Assembly: GCA_015066345.1 (NCBI GenBank)
Contig: SVOQ01000009.1
Location: 24,748-88,747, forward strand
DNA: 64,000 bases
Direction of reading: 5' to 3'
Origin: Oscillospiraceae bacterium
GTDB lineage: Bacteria; Bacillota; Clostridia; Oscillospirales; Acutalibacteraceae
The notes beneath the pieces were generated by a model. It was not told where the DNA came from. It was given only the letters and a program-made list of their open reading frames with translations, and did no database searches. Shown piece after piece: positions 49,708-57,723 of the stretch (the stretch's first letter is position 1; each line of letters begins with the position of its first letter). Position numbers and translations under genes: made by a program.

Positions 49708-51408
49708 GTGAAAAAAACAATCGCAATCATTCTCTCTCTTACTCTTATTATGTCGGCTTGTGTTGTTGGCGTAAGTGCCGCTTCAAGTGATGTTGATATT
49801 TCTTATGCAGTAGCATCAGATCTACACTACAATGTTCCCGATGAAGAATTAGAGTGGTTCTCCGAAGATCCCATCTACGGCTACGCAAACAGACGTGCCG
49901 CAATGGAAAATGAAAGCGGTCTTATTATCGACGAAATGCTCCGTCAGGTTGCAGAAGACGACAACATAGATTTCCTTCTTGTTGCAGGTGATATTGCCGA
50001 CAATGGCAAAAGCATCATGGAAGAACACCTTGCTGTTGCTGAAAAGTTCAAAAACTTTGAAGAAACTTCAGGCAAACAGGTTTATGTAATACCCGGTAAC
50101 CATGACTACGGTAACCTTGGTGAATACTGTGTTACCGATGCAGCAAAATTCAAAGAAATTTATGCTGATTTCGGTTACGACCGGGCTATCACAACGGACG
50201 GATTATCATATACCGCAAACCTTGGTGACAAATACCGCCTCATTGCCCTTGATAGTAATGACCCCTCCAAATCAACCGAAGACGGTATGACCGACCATAA
50301 AGTTCAGTGGGTTATTGACGAAGCTCAGAAAGCTTATGATGATGGCAGATATCCCATCCTCATGATGCATCACAATCTTCTTGACCATTTGCCTATGCAA
50401 AGAGTTCTCAGCCACGATTTCATTATCAGAAATCATACCGCAACAGCTAACAAATGGGCTGATGCAGGCATCAAGCTTGTTTTCTCAGGTCACGAGCATT
50501 GCAGTGACGCTACAACTCACACATCCCCCGAGGGAAATACCATTTCTGACTTTGCTACAACTTCACTCACAATGTATCCCCTTCAGTACAGATATATTGA
50601 AATGAGCGAAGATACTATCACCTACGAAGCAAGAACTGTTGATTCAATTGATACAGATGCTCTCGTTGAGGCTGTTGACGGTTATTCCGACGAGCAGATT
50701 GCCGAAATGAACAAAGGTCTTAATGCCTTTGCAAAACAGTACCTTAAAAACGGTGTTGAATACAGACTTGAACGCGGTTTCCAGGATGAGCAGTTAGGCA
50801 TCAAGCCCGGTGATATTTATTACACTCTCGTAAGAGATGTTGTTGATACATTCAACGATGTTCTCAATATGCCCCTTTACGGCGAAGGCAGTGCTCAGGA
50901 ATTAGCTAAACAGTACAACATTGATATTCCCGAAAGTGATTATAAAGACGGTTGGGACGTTGCTACCGAACTTGTTTCGGCTCACTATGCAGGTGAAGAA
51001 GACTATCCCTTATACGAAAATGACGTTAAAATCCTTTTCCTTATAATGTCACTTGTTATTAAATCCGAGTTTGATTATATCGACGACCAGGTTTTCTATA
51101 AGGCTGCCGCCGGTGTAATTGCCGCTCAGAATATTGATTCAATTGACACTATAATAAAAATGATATCCGCTCAGGAAGAGGGCGTTACCGCAGGTGAATA
51201 CCTCCTTGTAGCCGTTGCATCACCCTTGCTTGACTCTTTCGCAAATGACGACGGTGTTCCGGATAATAACGGTGCAATAGACGGTTACGGCAAAACCGAC
51301 AAAGGTTCGAACATCACTGCGAACTTAGGTACAACCGCCCTTGATGTTGCAAACGCATTCTATACCTTCCTTCGTTACATTGTAAAAATCCTTAACCTCT
51401 GGTTATAA
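49708..51408 (+). CDS. Secreted metallophosphoesterase
   Basis: GTG start; signal peptide; SDLHY, LLVAGDIADNG, VIPGNHDYG, SGHEHCSD. Confidence 0.9.
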   Translation: MKKTIAIILSLTLIMSACVVGVSAASSDVDISYAVASDLHYNVPDEELEWFSEDPIYGYANRRAAMENESGLIIDEMLRQVAEDDNIDFLLVAGDIADNGKSIMEEHLAVAEKFKNFEETSGKQVYVIPGNHDYGNLGEYCVTDAAKFKEIYADFGYDRAITTDGLSYTANLGDKYRLIALDSNDPSKSTEDGMTDHKVQWVIDEAQKAYDDGRYPILMMHHNLLDHLPMQRVLSHDFIIRNHTATANKWADAGIKLVFSGHEHCSDATTHTSPEGNTISDFATTSLTMYPLQYRYIEMSEDTITYEARTVDSIDTDALVEAVDGYSDEQIAEMNKGLNAFAKQYLKNGVEYRLERGFQDEQLGIKPGDIYYTLVRDVVDTFNDVLNMPLYGEGSAQELAKQYNIDIPESDYKDGWDVATELVSAHYAGEEDYPLYENDVKILFLIMSLVIKSEFDYIDDQVFYKAAAGVIAAQNIDSIDTIIKMISAQEEGVTAGEYLLVAVASPLLDSFANDDGVPDNNGAIDGYGKTDKGSNITANLGTTALDVANAFYTFLRYIVKILNLWL

Positions 51409-51411
51409 AAT

Positions 51412-51449
51412 AACTAAAAAGCCACTTTCAGATTGAGAGTGGCTTTTAT
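51412..51449 (+). terminator. Terminator after metallophosphoesterase
   Basis: aaaaagccactttcagattgagagtggctttta. Confidence 0.8.
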
Positions 51450-51466
51450 TTAAAAGGTGTGAAATT

Positions 51467-52405
51467 ATGATTCCTGCTAACCCCCAAGATTATTTACACG
51501 ACGCCGACCGCAGAGCACTCAGAGACCTTAAAAGAATACCCATCTTTGATAAAATCTGCAGTAAATTCATACAACTTTTTGATGAAAAGGTTTTTGGCAT
51601 AACCGATATGGCAAGTAAAATCCGCCTTTCGGAAGAGCAAGTCCCCCGCATTTATAATATGTTACCCGGTATATGCGAAAAATTGGGTATAGAGAAGATT
51701 CCTCCCCTTTACCTTGAACTTAACCGAGACCCCAATGCATATACATATGGTGATAAAAACCCCGCCATAACCGTTACATCGGGCTTACTTGAATGCCTTA
51801 CCGACGAAGAAATATATGCGGTATTGGCTCACGAATGCGGTCATATAGCCTGTCAACACGTTCTTTACCACACTATGGGTCAGGTAATATTAAACGGAGG
51901 TCTTGAGCTTTTAGGCTCAGGCTCACTTATAACCGCTGCAGTTGCAACTTCATTGAAACTTGCCTTTTATTATTGGATGCGTTGCAGTGAGTTCAGCGCG
52001 GACCGTGCCGCAGTAATATGTTGCGGCAAGTCAGAACCCGTAGTACAAACTATGATGCGTCTTGCAGGCGGTACATCACATATAGGTGACGAAATTGACA
52101 GGGAACTGTTTATTGCTCAAGCAGAAGACTACGAGGATTTACGCAACAGTTCAAAACTCAATAAGCTTATAGAGTTCTGTGTCATTAGTAACCAGACTCA
52201 TCCCCTTCTGTCTGTAAGAGCCTCTGAAGCAAGAAATTGGCTTAAATCGGAGCAGTATCAGAATGTTGTGGATAATATGAACGGAATCGTTAAAGAACCT
52301 CCTCAGGCTCCCGAGACACCTGTTACAAAGATATGTAAGAACTGTGGCGGTGCAGTTCCCCCAACCGCTATTTTTTGCCCCCATTGCGGAACAAAACAGG
52401 AATAA
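51467..52405 (+). CDS. M48-family metallopeptidase with C-terminal zinc ribbon
   Basis: LAHECGHIACQH HExxH; CKNCGGAVPPTAIFCPHCG. Confidence 0.9.
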   Translation: MIPANPQDYLHDADRRALRDLKRIPIFDKICSKFIQLFDEKVFGITDMASKIRLSEEQVPRIYNMLPGICEKLGIEKIPPLYLELNRDPNAYTYGDKNPAITVTSGLLECLTDEEIYAVLAHECGHIACQHVLYHTMGQVILNGGLELLGSGSLITAAVATSLKLAFYYWMRCSEFSADRAAVICCGKSEPVVQTMMRLAGGTSHIGDEIDRELFIAQAEDYEDLRNSSKLNKLIEFCVISNQTHPLLSVRASEARNWLKSEQYQNVVDNMNGIVKEPPQAPETPVTKICKNCGGAVPPTAIFCPHCGTKQE

Positions 52406-52685
52406 AAGTTAAAGTAATATTATCCCCTATTTTTTAATGGGGGATATTTTTGTCTGTTTTTTATGGGATTCGACCACTTCGTCGTCATTAAACATAAAAA
52501 AACAGAACTACACGACACAAAAGTAATTCTCTTTTTAATTAATAATCCGTATGGTAAGCAGTTTTTCTCCTTTCCCTCTTATCTCTTCTCTGGAAAAGTC
52601 GTGTGTTTTAGAAAATAGTGAAAAGGTAAAAGAAAAAAGTGAAAAGAACAAAAAGAAAAAGCCGCTCAAAAGCGACTTTTCTTTT

Positions 52686-52776
52686 TGGTGCCGGTGACCG
52701 GGGTCGATGGGCTCTGCCCATCATTCGCTACGCGAACACCCGATTATGTTCGGCTTCGCCGAGGCGGTTCGACCCC
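52686..52776 (-). repeat. tRNA-Leu-associated three-hairpin element (3' tRNA copy + core + inverted T-arm)
   Basis: 24-bp direct repeat of tRNA-Leu 3' end (52684-52707 vs 52830-52853); core TCGGCGAAGCCGA-ACATAATCGGGT-GTTCGCGTAGCGAAT-GATGGGCAGAGCCCATC on the minus strand. Confidence 0.85.
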
Positions 52777-52831
52777 TTCGTCATAATTAATCATAAAAAA
52801 AGAACTCACACATATGTGCAAGTTCTATCTT

Positions 52832-52918
52832 TGGTGCCGGTGACCGGGGTCGAACCGGTACGGTATCGCTACCACTGGATTTTGAGTCCAGCACGTCTGC
52901 CAATTCCATCACACCGGC
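52832..52918 (-). tRNA. tRNA-Leu (CAA)
   Basis: GCCGGTG..GGACTCAAAATCC..GGTTCGACCCC..CACCGGCACCA; 87 nt, type II, CCA encoded. Confidence 0.95.
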
Positions 52919-53055
52919 AAATATTACTGAACTATTATATTATATACAATTTAAAAAATCAATATTAATTTTTTATTTATTAATAGAAAATGCCCTGAAT
53001 TTTAAATTCGGGGCATTTTCTAAACTTTATGATAACTGAAACGGAGATAAAAATT

Positions 53056-53577
53056 TTAATAATTCATATTCTGGATATTGTATCTTTCTTGGACATCTGC
53101 AAAGTTTACCAAGAACTTTTCCGCTTTTTTTATTCTATTTTTTCTGATAAGATGAATGATTCCTAAAACTGCTATAGGACAAGAAAAGAACGCACATAAT
53201 GTAAGAAACATTACTGCCAAACCCGTTATAATATCAAAAGGGAACGGGATTATAAACCAACCCCAAAACCCAATTTTACCTACGATTTTAAGTGTTTCAA
53301 GAACACTGCCACTCAAAAAGTACGAAACAATACATCCAACAAAACCCACAAAGATTACCCCTAATGTAATTACACCAAAAATATCAGTCCAAGGTCGGGG
53401 TAAATATATTGCTGACTGAATACATGCCGCTACTACACCGAACCCCCATACTAACATTGATACTGCAGCAACCACAAGTCCTTTTTTAGATTTTTCAATT
53501 TTCTTTGACTCTTTTGCGATTGTTTCTTCTGCCATTACTATGTTAGTAATATCATCATAAAAATAATTTCTTTTCAT
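53056..53577 (-). CDS. Multi-pass membrane protein of unknown function
   Basis: Several hydrophobic segments; AAGGAG upstream of the ATG. Confidence 0.75.
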   Translation of the reverse strand: MKRNYFYDDITNIVMAEETIAKESKKIEKSKKGLVVAAVSMLVWGFGVVAACIQSAIYLPRPWTDIFGVITLGVIFVGFVGCIVSYFLSGSVLETLKIVGKIGFWGWFIIPFPFDIITGLAVMFLTLCAFFSCPIAVLGIIHLIRKNRIKKAEKFLVNFADVQERYNIQNMNY

Positions 53578-53800
53578 TTTCTTTTTTCTCCTTGTTTTTG
53601 CAACAATTTGTTTATGTCAACTTGATTATACACTTCGTTGTTAAATCTGTCAATATGTAAATCAAAATATTTTTTTGTAAGGTTATAATCCGACACATCA
53701 GAAAAACCGAAAATCCCTGATTTTACAAGGATTTTCGGCACAAAAAAATTATAAAAAAGATAATAAAAATAAAAGCACCTGCATCTTTGCAAGTGCTTTG

Positions 53801-53932
53801 TGGTGACCCGGACGAGAATCGTCAAGGCGTTGCCTTGACGATTTGCTTCGCAAATATCCTATTTTATGTCCCTTTCGGCTCCGCCGTTCGGCGAACCGCC
53901 GAAAGATGGACGATTGTGAGTTCGATTCTCTG
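53801..53932 (-). repeat. tRNA-Glu-associated three-hairpin element
   Basis: 25-bp direct repeat of tRNA-Glu 3' end (53797-53821 vs 53987-54011); hairpins CTTTCGGC..GCCGAAAG, ATTTGC-GAA-GCAAAT, CGTCAAGGC-AAC-GCCTTGACG; inverted T-arm GAGAATCGAACTC. Confidence 0.8.
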
Positions 53933-53990
53933 TTTTTTCTATCATCGAATATAAAAAAGAAAAAACCTTGAACACTAAGCTCAAGGTTTG

Positions 53991-54065
53991 TGGTGACCCG
54001 GACGAGAATCGAACTCGTGTTACCGCCGTGAAAGGGCGGTGTCTTAACCGCTTGACCACCGGGCC
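53991..54065 (-). tRNA. tRNA-Glu (UUC)
   Basis: GGCCCGGTGGTCAAGCGGTTAAGACACCGCCCTTTCACGGCGGTAACACGAGTTCGATTCTCGTCCGGGTCACCA. Confidence 0.96.
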
Positions 54066-54126
54066 GTATATGAGGGGCTCAAGAGCCCTTTTATGTAACA
54101 CCTTTCGTAGGTAGGTGTGTTGAAAT

Positions 54127-54203
54127 TGGTAGCGGCAGTGGGATTCGAACCTACGACCAATCGGGTATGAACCGAGTACTCTAGCCAGCTGAGCTATACC
54201 GCC
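54127..54203 (-). tRNA. tRNA-Met (CAU), probably elongator
   Basis: GGCGGTATAGCTCAGCTGGCTAGAGTACTCGGTTCATACCCGATTGGTCGTAGGTTCGAATCCCACTGCCGCTACCA; Ile-lysidine identity not excluded. Confidence 0.93.
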
Positions 54204-54369
54204 ATATATATGAACAACATACATACCTACGCAGGCGATTTACGCTCTCTTCCGAAAGCCTGTTAATTATAATATGTAAAAATGGTTTTGTCAATAGTTT
54301 TTTATAAAAAACTTTTATAATATTTTTCTATTGATTAAAAAATTATTTTTTTATTAATAAAATTACCCC

Positions 54370-54398
54370 TTGACAACCGATGGTTTTGTATGTATAAT
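54370..54398 (+). promoter_or_regulatory. Promoter of the tRNA-Gly/tRNA-Arg operon
   Basis: TTGACA (54370-54375), 17 bp, TATAAT (54393-54398). Confidence 0.85.
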
Positions 54399-54411
54399 AT
54401 CTCTTGCATTT

Positions 54412-54487
54412 GCGGATGTAGCTCATCTGGTAGAGCGCCACCTTGCCAAGGTGGAGGTAGCGAGTTCGAGCCTCGTCATCCGCTCCA
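54412..54487 (+). tRNA. tRNA-Gly (GCC)
   Basis: GCGGATGTAGCTCATCTGGTAGAGCGCCACCTTGCCAAGGTGG..GCTCCA. Confidence 0.96.
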
Positions 54488-54492
54488 TATAC

Positions 54493-54569
54493 GCGCCGGT
54501 AGCTCAGTTGGATAGAGTGTCTGGCTACGAACCAGAAGGTCAGGGGTTCGAGTCCCTTCCGGCGCGCCA
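54493..54569 (+). tRNA. tRNA-Arg (ACG)
   Basis: GCGCCGGTAGCTCAGTTGGATAGAGTGTCTGGCTACGAACCAGAAGGTCAGGGGTTCGAGTCCCTTCCGGCGCGCCA. Confidence 0.96.
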
Positions 54570-54624
54570 AAAATAAAGTAATCACTTCGGTGGTTGCTTT
54601 ATTTTTTTGTATCCAAAAGTATTT

Positions 54625-54807
54625 CGGACTCGGACCCCCACTCGCCGAAGGCGAACATAATCGGGTGTTCGCGTAGCGAACGATGGGCAGAGCCCATCGA
54701 GTCCCTTCCGGCGCGCCAAAAATAAAGTAATCACATTTGTGATTGCTCTGTTTTTTGTTGTTTCGAAATTTTGGGACTCGAACTCCCACTCGCCGAAGGC
54801 GAACATA
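54625..54807 (+). repeat. tRNA-Arg-associated three-hairpin element, one full copy plus one truncated copy
   Basis: 37-bp direct repeat of tRNA-Arg 3' end + terminator arm (54549-54585 = 54698-54734, period 149); core ACTCGCCGAAGGCGAACATA repeated at 54640-54659 and 54788-54807. Confidence 0.88.
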
Positions 54808-54864
54808 CTGATATTGACAATTACACATATTTATGCTAAATTAACCCCAAAGGAGGAATATTAA

Positions 54865-55368
54865 ATGAAGAAATTTGCTTTATTAATTTCGTTGATTATT
54901 ATGCTTTTATCATTTACTTCCTGTGTAAAACCACCCGATATGGACGGTATTTTAGATTCAGTTTTGGGTACACAAACCTTACAAGAGCAGGTAGCAGAAT
55001 CTATCGGACAATACGAAAATAAAGAAATCTGGACTCACGGTGGATTTCAGGACTATACTGACTACGGCATATATTCCTATACTTCCGCAAACCTTAACAA
55101 TAATCAATACTTGAAACCTGTTACATATAGCGATTCAGAAAAATTAAATGGGTTTATAGATAATTTCGAAAATTGGGTTAAAACTTTCAAAGAAAATGAC
55201 CCCGAGGATGAGCTTGTTTTAAATTATAACTTTGACCGCTCCATTATAGATACTTCGGATTATTTCTATATTTTTGAAAAAGATTACGACATTGAATTTG
55301 CATACTATGATGTATACTTTTTTGATGCTCAGACCAACGTGCTGTACTATTTCCACAATAACATTTGA
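54865..55368 (+). CDS. Small putative lipoprotein
   Basis: MKKFALLISLIIMLLSFTSC lipobox; AAAGGAGG upstream. Confidence 0.8.
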   Translation: MKKFALLISLIIMLLSFTSCVKPPDMDGILDSVLGTQTLQEQVAESIGQYENKEIWTHGGFQDYTDYGIYSYTSANLNNNQYLKPVTYSDSEKLNGFIDNFENWVKTFKENDPEDELVLNYNFDRSIIDTSDYFYIFEKDYDIEFAYYDVYFFDAQTNVLYYFHNNI

Positions 55369-55377
55369 TTGATTTAT

Positions 55378-55420
55378 ACTAAAAAGAACACTTGCAATAA
55401 ATAAGCAAGTGTCCTTTTTT
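55378..55420. terminator. Bidirectional terminator
   Basis: aaaaagaacacttgc-aataaata-agcaagtgtccttttttc. Confidence 0.75.
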
Positions 55421-55896
55421 CATTTCCCCAGAAACTTATTCAAAACAGTATACTCTCTAAGATACAGACTCTCGTGGTCGGGGGTCTTTTCTTTGTAGTG
55501 GGAGAATATCTCGATAGCTTTTTCAATATCGACCCATTCGGGGGTTACGCCGTGGTCAATTTCCGTCGGGGTAAGAGCCATTTCCCCCACCCCTACAACA
55601 CCACAAAGGAAGTAATTGGATATAAACAATTCATCAAATACATATTCATTTATAGTGAAAAGATGCTCACCTACGCTGACATCAAGCCCTGCCTCTTCCA
55701 TAAGCTCACGACGGCAACATTGCTCAAAGCTCTCGCCCTGCTCCACTCCGCCACCGGGTGACATATACACATCTTTATTCAATTCGTGTACGAGCAAAAT
55801 CTTATTATCCTTAATAACAATACCGCGACAGGACGTGCGACTTTTTCTTATAGGCTCTTTAAATGTTTTACTGTATTGATTAATCATTTCTGCCAT
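55420..55896 (-). CDS. NUDIX hydrolase
   Basis: GGGVEQGESFEQCCRRELMEEAGL Nudix box. Confidence 0.93.
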   Translation of the reverse strand: MAEMINQYSKTFKEPIRKSRTSCRGIVIKDNKILLVHELNKDVYMSPGGGVEQGESFEQCCRRELMEEAGLDVSVGEHLFTINEYVFDELFISNYFLCGVVGVGEMALTPTEIDHGVTPEWVDIEKAIEIFSHYKEKTPDHESLYLREYTVLNKFLGK

Positions 55897-55920
55897 AATT
55901 TTACTTCCTTTGATTATTTG

Positions 55921-57723
55921 TTATTCCGTACCGTTTATGTATTTCTCCGCCTGCAGATTGAACATCTCGGCATATTTTCCGCCAAGATTCATCAATTCAT
56001 CGTGATTTCCGCTTTCGATAATCTTGCCTTTTTCCATCATAAAGATTCTGTCAGCATTTCTCGTTGTAGAAAGTCGGTGGGAAATAAATATTACCGTTTT
56101 ATTCTCTGCCCCCGTCATCATAGCGTGGTTAAGTTCATACTCCGAAACGGGGTCAAGGTTTGCCGACGGCTCGTCGAGTATAACGTACGGACAATCCTTA
56201 TAAAAAGCCCTTGCGATGGCTATTTTTTGTTGTTCGCCACCCGAAAGCATTAAGCCGTTTTCATCAAACTCACGTAGAAGGATGGTTTTTAATCCGTCGG
56301 GGAGTTCTTTATTGAAACCTGCTAATTCAAGAGCTTTCCAAACTCGCTCCTCGTCATATTGGGTATCAAGAGCAACATTTTCACCTACACTCGCGGAGAA
56401 TATCTGGAAATCCTGAAAAACTGCCGCAAAACGGTTTCTGTGTGAGTCTACGGTTTCCTCGCGGATATCACGTCCACCGATTTCTATTGAACCGTCTTTA
56501 ACATCGTAAAGTCGTAACAGAAGATTGGTTAAGGTAGTTTTTCCTGCACCATTATACCCCACAAGAGCTACTTTTTCAAAGGGTTTTATTTCAATAGATA
56601 TTCCGTCAAGAATATTTTTTTCATTACCCTCGTAACGGAAAGTAATATTTTTAACATTAATAGTCTCAGGTTCTTTGGACACGGTAATATGTGTTCCGTC
56701 GTTAATCAACTCTTTTTCGCTTAAAAAACTTCTGCATTTCTCAATCATTTTTGAACGCTCTGTAAAACCACGTACACTGTATATTGTAAGGTACAATATA
56801 CTGCCGCTTATTAAAAGAGAGCCATTGAATGTGGCAACGTAATCACCCGCACTCATACTACCGTCAACAATAGTTTTATAACCGATATATATGCCCAATA
56901 CCAGTATAAATCCTATTGCACGAATACCCGTATCCTGTAAGAAAAAGAGTATATCAAGTTTCTTTACGTATTTTTTCTGAGTATTTACAACCTCGTCCGC
57001 ACTTTCGTTAAAACGTTTGCGGAGCAAATTGAATATACCGCTTGTTCTTATCTCACCTGCATAATCGGGTAAATAAAAAACTCTTGCGAAATAATCGCCT
57101 TTACGGTGTTTTTCGGTAACTTCCTCACGGCGTTTACTCTGAAGATTTCCTGTATATTTACCCAAGGGTATAAACACAACGATAAAGAAAAGTATAATCG
57201 CCAACGCAACGGGGTCAATACTCAACACTACACCCGCTATGGTTATAAATGATACTATTTCGCCTATATAGCCTTTAACCATAGCCACCAGATACTTCAT
57301 ACTGTCGGATGAGTTTTCAATGGCTAATATAAAATCGCTGTAATATGCGGGGTCATCATATTTTCGCATATCCAAAGTTGCAGCTTTTTTATAAAACATA
57401 GACTGTATACCGTAGTCGAGTTTTTCTCTTTCTCGGTGAACAAAAAGTTCAAAAAATACCGATGTGGATACTTCACCAAGAACAAGTATACCCACCATTA
57501 AGGCTATACCAAGAACTATCTTGCCACTATCACCGCCGTTTTGTACTTCGTCTATTACAAATTTAAGACCAATAACCGATACTAATCTGCCCGGCAAGGT
57601 GCTTAAAATATGTTGTAAAATTTCACCGATTACAAGAAGTGGCGATATTTTAAAAATCACCTTTAACATATAAAATATGTTTGATATAACGCCATGGGCA
57701 TTTTTGATTTTTGTCTTTTTCAT
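55921..57723 (-). CDS. ABC exporter subunit (TM + ATPase), second half of heterodimer
   Basis: GYNGAGKTT Walker A; LSGGEQQKIAIARAF; VILDEPSANLDP; TAATG overlap with upstream gene. Confidence 0.93.
   Translation of the reverse strand: MKKTKIKNAHGVISNIFYMLKVIFKISPLLVIGEILQHILSTLPGRLVSVIGLKFVIDEVQNGGDSGKIVLGIALMVGILVLGEVSTSVFFELFVHREREKLDYGIQSMFYKKAATLDMRKYDDPAYYSDFILAIENSSDSMKYLVAMVKGYIGEIVSFITIAGVVLSIDPVALAIILFFIVVFIPLGKYTGNLQSKRREEVTEKHRKGDYFARVFYLPDYAGEIRTSGIFNLLRKRFNESADEVVNTQKKYVKKLDILFFLQDTGIRAIGFILVLGIYIGYKTIVDGSMSAGDYVATFNGSLLISGSILYLTIYSVRGFTERSKMIEKCRSFLSEKELINDGTHITVSKEPETINVKNITFRYEGNEKNILDGISIEIKPFEKVALVGYNGAGKTTLTNLLLRLYDVKDGSIEIGGRDIREETVDSHRNRFAAVFQDFQIFSASVGENVALDTQYDEERVWKALELAGFNKELPDGLKTILLREFDENGLMLSGGEQQKIAIARAFYKDCPYVILDEPSANLDPVSEYELNHAMMTGAENKTVIFISHRLSTTRNADRIFMMEKGKIIESGNHDELMNLGGKYAEMFNLQAEKYINGTE

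Noticed and set aside
52639-54828. ORFs 52639..52968, 53859..54224, 54343..54828 and 54370..54576
   Set aside because: They run through tRNA genes and tRNA-derived repeats; their peptides (e.g. VTGVEPVRYRYHWI, AQLDRVSGYEPEGQGFESLPARQK) are translated tRNA sequence.
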